From NCBI GenBank assembly GCA_028284395.1, contig JANQRV010000153.1:1-53025 (forward strand): a stretch of 53,025 nt of DNA. Direction: 5' to 3'. The translations under genes and the position numbers were made by a program. The notes beneath the pieces are model-generated. The model did no database searches, was not told the DNA's origin, and saw only the letters and a list, made by a program, of their open reading frames with translations. Below are positions 41,687 through 49,482 of the stretch, piece after piece (position 1 is the stretch's first letter; every line of letters starts with the position of its first letter). Source of the DNA: Saprospiraceae bacterium (GTDB lineage: Bacteria; Bacteroidota; Bacteroidia; Chitinophagales; Saprospiraceae).

Positions 41687-41726
41687 ACCTGATCAATGCA
41701 AAAGAAATTTTACATTTTAATCAGGT
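41687..41726. promoter_or_regulatory. 7-bp inverted repeat in the gap before the protease cluster
   Basis: ACCTGAT (41687-41693) and ATCAGGT (41720-41726) are separated by 26 bases, in the 295-base divergent gap 41651-41945. It could be paired regulator half-sites. Neither strand has a clear TAnnTTTG box here. Confidence 0.35.
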
Positions 41727-41847
41727 TTTGGCAATTATTGCTAAATTTAAGCATTGTCATCGAAATCTTTCAGACTTGATACAGCTACCTCCAATAATTT
41801 CGATTCCACAATGACAACTTTTGGTTAAAACCCTCTTAATTCTGGTA

Positions 41848-41886
41848 GTGCAAGATTTGTATTGCACAGATTTTGCCACAAAATCT
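41848..41886. promoter_or_regulatory. Two adjoining inverted repeats upstream of the protease cluster
   Basis: GTGCAA (41848-41853) and TTGCAC (41862-41867) form one dyad with an 8-base spacer. Directly next to it AGATTTTG (41868-41875), CCA, CAAAATCT (41879-41886) form a second perfect dyad with 8-bp arms. They end 59 bases before the first start codon of the cluster. They may be operators or a double hairpin of the leader. A related palindrome CAAAATTTTG occurs at 51753-51762, before the last M48 gene. Confidence 0.45.
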
Positions 41887-41945
41887 TACACTGTTAGACG
41901 ACGATCTTATCGGCTATCAGATGAAAGAGGAAAGTGTTTGATCCT

Positions 41946-42917
41946 ATGAGAATGAAAAGTCTTTTTTTGATTGCGGTAGTGGGCTTGTTTACCAGCCTTG
42001 TTTCTGGTCAGGAGAAATCGGTTACTATTTTTAATCTGGATGCAGATTCTGAAGTTGCCGTAATACAAAATACAAATTTGATAACCATTTATCCCGGCAT
42101 GGAATTATCAACCGAAGGAAGACTATCATTGAAAGCCGGGCAAAAGATAAGTTTACTGCTGGAAAACAAGAAACTGACCTTCAAAGGACCAATTGTGGTT
42201 GATTTATCTAAACTTAGGTCATCTGGAGCGGAGGAGGAAGGGAGCTTTTTTCGGCGTCGTTTTCAACAATATGTGACCAGCACCATTCGCCAGACCGGAG
42301 ACCTAGTAGAGTTAACGACCTACTATGAATCAAATCGAAATGATACCAGAGAGGAGGCCAGTGGATTTGGACGCCGAGACTTTGCCATCGTAGTGCCAGA
42401 ATACATTTCAGAAACTTTCGGTGAAGATAAAATCTACTTCCGCTGGGATTCTATTCCCACTTTGAACGGCTACATCTTTACAATCGAATCGCAATCGCTG
42501 GAAGAGGTCATATTCAAAGCTAAGACGAAAAGCAATGGCATCACCATTAACCTGGCGGAACTCAACATAAAACATGGCCCTGTCTATCAGTGGAAAGCAA
42601 TGGCTGTTCATCCTGATAGTACTTTGGCCATTTCTCCAACTTCCCTTTTTAGTTACGAACCTAGAGAAGTGGATTCTTTTATTTCAGATTTGAAAGATAG
42701 TGGTGAGTATCAATTATTGGAACCTTTCGAAAGGATGATTTATTTGTTGCGGCAACTGGAGTTGGAGGGGTTTTACCATACGGCCTATGCCTATTACAAA
42801 GATTTGATTCAGGAAGAACCGGAGAATCGACTGTATCAAAAGCTTTTCGCCGCCTTCCTCGTGCGCATGAACGCTTTTGAGGAAGCGAGGTTGGTATTGA
42901 ATTATAGTCGTCCATGA
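41946..42917 (+). CDS. Exported protein with FecR-like segment (paralog A of the protease cluster)
   Basis: A 323-residue exported protein with signal peptide MRMKSLFLIAVVGLFTSLVSGQ. Residues 25-80 resemble the periplasmic FecR fold (ELSTEGRLSLKAG at 53-65), followed by a linker with basic residues (FFRRRFQQYVTST) and a beta-rich middle domain (YFRWDSIPTLNGYIFTIES ... VYQWKAMAVHP). The last 60 residues are helical, TPR-like (LRQLELEGFYHTAYAYYKDLI). It has the same domain order as the protein at 44598-45554. The ATG at 41946 is preferred to a GTG four codons earlier. It starts a three-gene set with the M48 peptidase (18 bases after its stop) and paralog B. Likely a sensor or adaptor; function unknown. 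Confidence 0.6.
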   Translation: MRMKSLFLIAVVGLFTSLVSGQEKSVTIFNLDADSEVAVIQNTNLITIYPGMELSTEGRLSLKAGQKISLLLENKKLTFKGPIVVDLSKLRSSGAEEEGSFFRRRFQQYVTSTIRQTGDLVELTTYYESNRNDTREEASGFGRRDFAIVVPEYISETFGEDKIYFRWDSIPTLNGYIFTIESQSLEEVIFKAKTKSNGITINLAELNIKHGPVYQWKAMAVHPDSTLAISPTSLFSYEPREVDSFISDLKDSGEYQLLEPFERMIYLLRQLELEGFYHTAYAYYKDLIQEEPENRLYQKLFAAFLVRMNAFEEARLVLNYSRP

Positions 42918-42935
42918 AAAGTTTTGAATAGTATA

Positions 42936-44588
42936 ATGAACACAAGATCACTTTTTCTCATCGTTGCGGTTTTACAACTTCTCTGGCTGGACCTCCTGTC
43001 GGGGCAGGATACCTTGTTTGCATATGCCAAAAGTAGCAGGCGACCCAAATTGCAACCACAGTTGGTAACGGGCTACAAATTGGAAACAGCTACCAAGGTG
43101 TTTGAAGACCTGATCCAGGCACGTGGTGAATTTAGGATGGCTCCTCCTAGTTTTGTGATGAACGAGGGACGCCAATACATTGCCTGGATGCATCCGGGAA
43201 GACAGGAAATCGGAGTAGAAGAAAAGGCCTATGATGTTTGTACAAAACTCGGCCGCGATTCTCTCAATGCTTTGGCCATGCTAATTGGTCATGAGCTCGT
43301 TCATTATTATGAGAAGCACGATTGGAGCAGACATTTTTTTCGGATCAATGATTTCATGACTGCCAGTTCAAGAGATGAATTGATGCGGGATGGTTTGAAA
43401 TTTGAGGCTCAGGCAGACCACCTCGGTGGGGTTTTGGCTATTTCTGCAGGATATAACCCTTATGCCATATCGGGGCGACTTCTGGAACTGGCTTACAAGG
43501 AATATGGCTTGCCGGAAGAAAATCCACCGTATCCCAGTTTGAGCGAACGTGTGCAAATCAGTAAACAAACTGCCAGTCGATTGCGTAAATTACACAGCGT
43601 TTACCAAATGGCGAGTTTGTTGACCATGATCGGAGCTTACCCGACTGCTAATCAGTATTATAAGTATCTCCTGAAAGAATACCAGAGTTATGAAGTGTAC
43701 AATAATGCAGGGGGCAATGCAGCTTTGGCAGCGCTTCATTATTTTGAACCTGCCGAAATGCCCTATGTCCTACCATTTGAATTGGACATCAATAGTCGAC
43801 TCGATCAATTGGTAACTCGCTTTCCTGCAGACCGAGAAAAACAGAGAGCTCGATTTCTGTCCGATGCCGAGCGTTGGTTCAAAAGTGCTCGGGAATTAGC
43901 GCCAGACGAACCCAGCCCTGTCTTGAATCTTGCACTCATACATCTGCTTCACGGTGCATACAATGACGCCGTTTATTTAACCAATAAAGTTATTGAGATC
44001 AGTAAAGGGAAGGAACGGTCCAAAACCACTGCGGATGCACTCGTGACCCTTGGGATAATAGAGGCGCTCAAAGGAAATGAATCCGAAGCCCAACGGCTTT
44101 TTAGTGAGGCTTCAGAAGCCAAAACCGGACTTGCTGAAAGGAACTTATTACTGTTACAAAAACCGGAGAAAGTAGCTGTTCTTTCCAAGAAGACAATTTT
44201 CAATGGTATAGAGCAAATCGACGGACAGTTTTTAGGTGATTTCCTGGAAAACCCGGATGTAGATACTGCTGCAACAGAGGAATTGCGAGAGGGTGTTTTT
44301 TGCGGTAAAAAGTATTTAGCCAGTTCTGAAATATTATTGCACTATGCTGATGATGGTGAGGAATTTGCCGTCTTTCATCAAACTTCAGAAGACTATAGGG
44401 GAGCTACTCTTGGGGAGATCCGGATAGGTGCCTTTATCGGGGATGTAACAAACATTTACAAAACTCCCACCCGGAGATTGGAACTTGCTTCCGGAAGTTG
44501 TTTGATTTACGAGAAGGAACGGCTATTGTTTGTCTTTGATGAAGAAGGCATACTAAAAAAGTGGATTATATATAATGTAAAAATTTAA
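42936..44588 (+). CDS. Exported M48-type metallopeptidase with TPR-like tail (A)
   Basis: A 550-residue exported protein. The signal MNTRSLFLIVAVLQLLWLDLLSG is followed by a zinc peptidase core: H119-E120-L-V-H123 in IGHELVHYYEKHDW and a downstream third ligand and support in FEAQADHLGG (E157, D161), the M48-like pattern. Residues 205-400 are helical repeats resembling TPRs (MIGAYPTANQYYKYLLKEY, SARELAPDEPSPVLNLALIHLLHGAYNDA). The end is a beta-rich domain (LGEIRIGAFIGDVTNIYK...RLLFVFDEEGILKKW). The ATG at 42936 gives the best signal peptide; a TTG four codons upstream also exists. It is nine bases from the next gene and has a paralog at 51769, so a defined envelope proteolysis role is likely. 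Substrate unknown. Confidence 0.75.
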   Translation: MNTRSLFLIVAVLQLLWLDLLSGQDTLFAYAKSSRRPKLQPQLVTGYKLETATKVFEDLIQARGEFRMAPPSFVMNEGRQYIAWMHPGRQEIGVEEKAYDVCTKLGRDSLNALAMLIGHELVHYYEKHDWSRHFFRINDFMTASSRDELMRDGLKFEAQADHLGGVLAISAGYNPYAISGRLLELAYKEYGLPEENPPYPSLSERVQISKQTASRLRKLHSVYQMASLLTMIGAYPTANQYYKYLLKEYQSYEVYNNAGGNAALAALHYFEPAEMPYVLPFELDINSRLDQLVTRFPADREKQRARFLSDAERWFKSARELAPDEPSPVLNLALIHLLHGAYNDAVYLTNKVIEISKGKERSKTTADALVTLGIIEALKGNESEAQRLFSEASEAKTGLAERNLLLLQKPEKVAVLSKKTIFNGIEQIDGQFLGDFLENPDVDTAATEELREGVFCGKKYLASSEILLHYADDGEEFAVFHQTSEDYRGATLGEIRIGAFIGDVTNIYKTPTRRLELASGSCLIYEKERLLFVFDEEGILKKWIIYNVKI

Positions 44589-44597
44589 TACAAAGAT

Positions 44598-45554
44598 ATG
44601 ATGAAGCATTTTATATTCTTATTGTTGCTGGTGTTCTACGCTAGTGCTTTTGCGCTAGCACAGGATGATTTGGAGGGCATTGTCGTATATGGAGTAAGCG
44701 GTAAGGTAAAATACGCGCCATCGGCAGAGGCAAAATTTGAAAAATTAACCGCAGGTACGGAGCTAAGCAGCGAAGGTCGACTGAAACTGAAAAGTGGCTC
44801 GCGTGTGGATATCTACTATGATGAATTGGTGGCTCAGCAAGAGAAGCCCGGCGTTTTTGATGTGGCTGCCTTAATTGAAGATGTCGAACTTTTTCAGGAA
44901 TTAGAATGGGCGGATATCTTTGGAGAGGCCATTGAAGCTGCCATGCACCCTTACTTTGTGGCATCGGCAGAGCGCTCTGGTTTTGCTCGAGGAGGACCGA
45001 TCAAACCTCCTCCGAAAGATGAGGTTGACGGTCATGGCAACAGAGATTACAATCTTCTGGTAGTTCAGCCGCTGGGAGGCAAAGTTGCCGTTCCGATTGT
45101 GACCTTCCAGTGGAAACTGCGGGAGAGGAATAAGGCATTGAAAAACTTCAAATTCACGCTATTAACGATCGATGGTGAGGTGGCTTTTGAAAAAGAGGTT
45201 AAGGCCAGGAAGTTTACGCTAACTTCAGATGATTTTCAACTGGAGCCTGGCAAGTCTTATCGCTGGAAGGTAAGTTCAACGGATAATGCAGAATTGACCT
45301 CGGCAGAAATTACGTTTGACTGCGTTTCCAAATCCGAGCGACGGGCAGTCCTAAAAGATTTGACTTCGGGGGAGATGTACTTGAATGCTGGTCCTGCTGC
45401 CAGGTTACTAATGGAAGCAGCTTTATTGGACAATCAGGAATATCTGGCTCGTGCCTACCAGCAATATACAACTGCACGAAAATCTTTCAAAAAGAATCAG
45501 CTTGTGAAAGCTATGTACAATGCTTTCCTTTGGAAATATAACATTCTAAATTAG
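44598..45554 (+). CDS. Exported protein with FecR-like segment (paralog B of the protease cluster)
   Basis: A 318-residue exported protein starting MMKHFIFLLLLVFYASAFALAQ. Residues 27-75 look like a FecR-type fold, with ELSSEGRLKLKSG at 55-67, nearly the same as ELSTEGRLSLKAG in paralog A. The middle is beta-rich (VPIVTFQWKLRERNKALKNFKFTL; YRWKVSSTDNAELTSAEI) and the end helical (ARLLMEAALLDNQEYLARAYQQY). A start is unambiguous because the preceding stop is nine bases away. Together with A it probably senses or presents the same kind of signal to the proteases; this is inference. A strong hairpin follows the stop. Confidence 0.6.
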   Translation: MMKHFIFLLLLVFYASAFALAQDDLEGIVVYGVSGKVKYAPSAEAKFEKLTAGTELSSEGRLKLKSGSRVDIYYDELVAQQEKPGVFDVAALIEDVELFQELEWADIFGEAIEAAMHPYFVASAERSGFARGGPIKPPPKDEVDGHGNRDYNLLVVQPLGGKVAVPIVTFQWKLRERNKALKNFKFTLLTIDGEVAFEKEVKARKFTLTSDDFQLEPGKSYRWKVSSTDNAELTSAEITFDCVSKSERRAVLKDLTSGEMYLNAGPAARLLMEAALLDNQEYLARAYQQYTTARKSFKKNQLVKAMYNAFLWKYNILN

Positions 45555-45570
45555 GAATCCAATTACCAGT

Positions 45571-45608
45571 CCAGGTAGCGATGGCTTATGAAGCCCACCG
45601 CTACCTGG
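45571..45608 (+). terminator. Strong two-step hairpin after paralog B
   Basis: CCAGGTAGCG (45571-45580) pairs with CGCTACCTGG (45599-45608), and within it GGCTT (45583-45587) pairs with AAGCC (45591-45595) around a three-base loop. The stem has 15 base pairs with small internal loops, 16 bases after the stop of the 41946-45554 gene set. It is not followed by a long T-run, so it may be an RNA-stabilising or processing element rather than a classic terminator. Confidence 0.55.
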
Positions 45609-45726
45609 ATCCTTTAGGAGACCATTGCCGGACAGATGAAGTAGTTAAAAAATCATGTGTTGCTTCTTTGAATCCGGTAAAAGCCAAGTAGTTGTAGGTG
45701 TTAATTCGTTTTCAAATGATTGCTAA

Positions 45727-48700
45727 ATGTTTAAACACGTGAAAAAAGGATACGCCCTTTTTGCAATTTTCTTAAGTCTACTATTCACATCTAGGGTTGC
45801 TGGCCAAAAACCCAAATTGGTTGTGCCGATTGGTCATTTTGGCGTTGTGACCTCCGCCGTGTTTTCACCCGATGGGCAGACGATCCTCACTGGGAGTGGT
45901 GACTTAAATGCGAAGCTTTGGAACCTGCGAGGGGAAGAGCTGCAGCTCTTTTCGGCGCATGAAGATCGGATCACTGCTGTTGCTTTTTCCCCTGATGGTC
46001 AAAAAATCCTTACTGCTGGGTGGGATAAAACTGTGAGATTGTGGGATCTGACCGGGGAATTAATTGGCACCTTTAAGGGGCATACCTATGAATATGCTGG
46101 TTCTACCTGGAATAGTTCGATCACTGCCGTCGCTTTTTCGCCGGATGGTCAAACATTTCTTACGGGAGGAAGTAAAGATAAAACCGCGCAATTATGGAAT
46201 TTGAAGGGGAAGGTCTTGCACACTTTTTCTGGCCATACCGGAGGTGTAACTTCGGTCGCCTTTTCACCGGATGGAAAGAAGATCCTAACGGGAAGCGAAG
46301 ATAAGACCGCCAAATTATGGGACTTGCAAGGCATCGAACTCCATACTTTTTCTGGTCATACCGGTAGCGTTACCGCAGTTGCCTTCTCACGTGATGGACA
46401 ACAAATTGTTACTGGTAGCGCTGATAAGACTGCCCGGTTGTGGGATCTCGAAGGTGCCCAGAATCAAACGTTTACAGGTCATGCTGACGAGTTGACCTCA
46501 GTGGCTATTTTCACTGATGCAAACAACGCTCAAAAGATTCTAACAGGTAGTAAAGATAAAACCGCTCGATTGTGGAATGTAAGTGGTGAGGAGATAAAGG
46601 TATTTTCCGGGCACGGTTGGTTTGTTACTTCCGTTGCTTTCTCTCCCGACGGGAAATCCGTTCTTACTAGTAGTTGGGATAAAACTGCCAAACTCTGGAA
46701 TATGGAAGGCAAGCAAGTGCAAACGCTTACCGGCAAAGGGGCTGGTATGCACTCGGTTGCTTTTTCTCCGGATGGAGAGAGTATACTCAGCGGTACTTGG
46801 TACGATGCGGCGAATCTTTGGAACCTGAGAAAGGGATCCATTCAAACCTTCACGACCAGTTCCTCCAACGTTTATGCAAAAGTGGCTTTTTCGCCAGATA
46901 GCCAGAAAATTGTTACAGTAGGGGTAAATGACGGTAAATTATGGGATTATGAAGGAAAGGTCTTGCAAACTTTTTCCCATAAACGGACCGATGAATTTTC
47001 TGCGGTCACATTTTCTCCGGATGGACAAACTGTGTTTACCGGGAACATGGTTCCTGGAGGAGCTTCCGAAGGCCAGCTTTGGAATCTGAAGGGAGAACTA
47101 CTTCAAACGTTTACCGGACATAAGTATGGAATCCAATCCGTTGCCTTTTCGCCAGATGGGCAGAAACTGCTGACTGGTGGTACGGCAGATGGGAAGGCAA
47201 AATTATGGAACTTGAAGGGAGAAGAAATTAAAGTTTTCTCCAATTATAATACCATATTTTCTGTTGCTTTTTCTCCCGATGGAAGTAAAGTTTTGACGGG
47301 ACACGATTACGCCGCTCAGCCGGCTGCTCTCTGGGACGTCGATGATAAAGAGTCGACTATACTAACCGGACATTCCTTAGGAGTAATGTCTGTTGCCTTT
47401 TCACCGAATGGTAAAACAATACTCACGGGTAGCAAAGACCGGACGGCCAGATTATGGGACCTCGATGGTAAGGTACTACAAGTACTCGAAGGACATAATT
47501 CCTGGGTCAAAGAGGTCGCTTTTTCACCGGACGGAAGGTGGTTGCTCACAATGGCCGATGTCATCAAAATATGGGATGCCCTCAATGGAAAGGAAATGAT
47601 CACTTTGGTGCCTTTTCGGTCCGGTGAATGGTTGGTAAAGAGTCCTTCAGGATTGTTCGACGCTTCGGCTGGAGCCTTGAACTTCATGTATTTTAGTGTT
47701 TTTAACGAGGAAGCTCGCGAGTATGAAGCCGTCGGGGTTGAACAATTAAAAGCTCGTTATTATGAACCAGGATTGCTGCAAAAGGTATTGGGATACTCAA
47801 GAGAGCGGATTCGGCCGGTCCAGAATTTCGAAGCAGTAGCACTATACCCGAAAGTCCGAACTGCTATTACAGGAGATAAACTCAGGATTTCCCTGGAAGA
47901 GCGCAATGGCGGCATAGGGAAGGTAAGTGTTTTTATTAATGGAAAAGAAGTCGAAGAAGATGTCAATCCATTGCCTGCTGGAAAAAATACGCGAAGGGCT
48001 GATGAAATCGAATTCGATTTGCGACCTTATCAAAACCTGTTATTTAGACACCCTGACAGCACGAATACGGTCGGTATCCGAGTATACAATGAGGAAGGTT
48101 GGTTGAAAAGCCGGTCCATCGACTTAGTGTATAACCCCAAACTGTTGCCGCGAACCAAGGGACGCAAAACAACTAATGCCGGAGAAAACCCCAATTGGAT
48201 GGCCACCGAAGACCCTACGCTATTCGTCGTTGCAATTGGTACTTCCGATTATTTTGGGACCGATCTCGATCTGACTTATGCAGATCAAGATGCTGCGGTG
48301 ATGGCCAAGGCATTAAATGCTACCGGAGATGCTCTCTTTAAGGGGGCGGATGGTGTCGAGACGTATTGCCTTACAACAAGCCACCCAGATTCGATTGGAT
48401 TACCTCGTAATTCCATTTCCTGGCATTATCCAGCTAAGGACTCTATCCTAAAGGTCTTCGAGGAAATCAAAGCAAAGGGCAAAGCTGAAGATATCCTCAT
48501 TGTCTACCTATCCGGCCATGGATTGGCCAAGGGAGGGCGTGATCGGACAGAATTTTATTATCTCACCGAAGGAGTCGCGAGAGAAGAAGATTTGGACGAC
48601 CCCGGCCTTCGAGCCAAGTATACCATCTCCAGCGAAGAACTAACCAAGTGGATCAATGAGGTTCCCGCTTTGAAACAAGTTTTAATTATCGATGCCTGTA

Positions 48701-49434
48701 ACTCCGGGCAAGTGGTCGAAAATCTTACCGGTGGAACAAAAGACCTAAACACAAGCCAGATTAGGGCATTGGACCGAATGAAAGATCGAACGGGAATGTT
48801 TATTCTTTCGGGGAGCGCCTCTGACAAAGTGAGTTATGAAGCCAGTGAATATGGGCAAGGCCTGCTCACATACTCCCTGTTGCAGGGAATCTTAGGGGTT
48901 GCGACCCGTAAAACGGCCAGTGTCGAATACATTGATATCATGAAGCTATTTCAGTATGCCCGGGATGCGGTACCGGAACTTGCAAAGAGTATCAACGGCA
49001 TCCAGACTCCCATGCTGGGTTTTCCTACCCATGGAGCTAGTTTTGATATTGGTATCCTTAATGACGAGGCCAAATCCAGTATTTCCATTTCAAATAAAAA
49101 GCCGGTCATGATCAGTAGCAACTTCATCAATCTGAAAACTTTGAGAGACGATCTGAGGTTGGAGGAAGAGTTGGAGGCCCGGTTCCGGTCCGAAACTGAA
49201 AAGGGAAAGGATGCAGACCTGATTTTTGTGGATGCTCAAGATTATCCCGGAGCTTATTCATTAGGAGGATATTACGAGTTGCAAGAAGACGGAGAAAAGA
49301 AAGAGCTGACCATCAATATCAACTTATTTCAAGGAGAAAAAAAGGGCATTCCTGTCGAAATCAGCCGGCCGAGCCCAAAAGTGCGGAAATTAGCCATTCA
49401 GATTCTAAAGGAAGTGAAGAAAAAATTGGAGTAG
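45727..49434 (+). CDS. Exported WD40 repeat protein with caspase-like peptidase domain
   Basis: A 1235-residue protein. A signal sequence (MFKHVKKGYALFAIFLSLLFTSRVAG) precedes 14 WD40 repeats at about 35-650; most carry the VAFSPDGxxxLTGSxDKTAxLWD/N core. Fourteen repeats would close two seven-bladed propellers. After a linker (about 650-820) lies a C14 caspase-like (metacaspase/paracaspase-type) domain: LFVVAIGTSDYFG, catalytic H931 in VYLSGHGL and C991 in IIDACNSGQ. The end (about 1100-1235) is beta-rich. Such proteases usually cut after basic residues and are activated by oligomerisation on a scaffold. Cell exposure is unusual, since bacterial caspase-likes are mostly cytoplasmic. The 172-base gap before it contains only the hairpin above and no clear promoter box. 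Confidence 0.88.
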   Translation: MFKHVKKGYALFAIFLSLLFTSRVAGQKPKLVVPIGHFGVVTSAVFSPDGQTILTGSGDLNAKLWNLRGEELQLFSAHEDRITAVAFSPDGQKILTAGWDKTVRLWDLTGELIGTFKGHTYEYAGSTWNSSITAVAFSPDGQTFLTGGSKDKTAQLWNLKGKVLHTFSGHTGGVTSVAFSPDGKKILTGSEDKTAKLWDLQGIELHTFSGHTGSVTAVAFSRDGQQIVTGSADKTARLWDLEGAQNQTFTGHADELTSVAIFTDANNAQKILTGSKDKTARLWNVSGEEIKVFSGHGWFVTSVAFSPDGKSVLTSSWDKTAKLWNMEGKQVQTLTGKGAGMHSVAFSPDGESILSGTWYDAANLWNLRKGSIQTFTTSSSNVYAKVAFSPDSQKIVTVGVNDGKLWDYEGKVLQTFSHKRTDEFSAVTFSPDGQTVFTGNMVPGGASEGQLWNLKGELLQTFTGHKYGIQSVAFSPDGQKLLTGGTADGKAKLWNLKGEEIKVFSNYNTIFSVAFSPDGSKVLTGHDYAAQPAALWDVDDKESTILTGHSLGVMSVAFSPNGKTILTGSKDRTARLWDLDGKVLQVLEGHNSWVKEVAFSPDGRWLLTMADVIKIWDALNGKEMITLVPFRSGEWLVKSPSGLFDASAGALNFMYFSVFNEEAREYEAVGVEQLKARYYEPGLLQKVLGYSRERIRPVQNFEAVALYPKVRTAITGDKLRISLEERNGGIGKVSVFINGKEVEEDVNPLPAGKNTRRADEIEFDLRPYQNLLFRHPDSTNTVGIRVYNEEGWLKSRSIDLVYNPKLLPRTKGRKTTNAGENPNWMATEDPTLFVVAIGTSDYFGTDLDLTYADQDAAVMAKALNATGDALFKGADGVETYCLTTSHPDSIGLPRNSISWHYPAKDSILKVFEEIKAKGKAEDILIVYLSGHGLAKGGRDRTEFYYLTEGVAREEDLDDPGLRAKYTISSEELTKWINEVPALKQVLIIDACNSGQVVENLTGGTKDLNTSQIRALDRMKDRTGMFILSGSASDKVSYEASEYGQGLLTYSLLQGILGVATRKTASVEYIDIMKLFQYARDAVPELAKSINGIQTPMLGFPTHGASFDIGILNDEAKSSISISNKKPVMISSNFINLKTLRDDLRLEEELEARFRSETEKGKDADLIFVDAQDYPGAYSLGGYYELQEDGEKKELTININLFQGEKKGIPVEISRPSPKVRKLAIQILKEVKKKLE

Positions 49435-49482
49435 TGTAGTAGGGGTTTTTCCTAGTAGAGCGAAAGGTCTCATTCAAGAAGA

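Noticed and set aside
45860..47560. Repeated DNA that might look like a CRISPR or satellite array
   Set aside because: The repeats are the coding copies of WD40 units; they vary in length and sequence and keep one reading frame.
49435..49482. Terminator between the two convergent caspase genes
   Set aside because: Only a four-base TAGG/CCTA stem can be formed in this 48-base gap; not enough to call.
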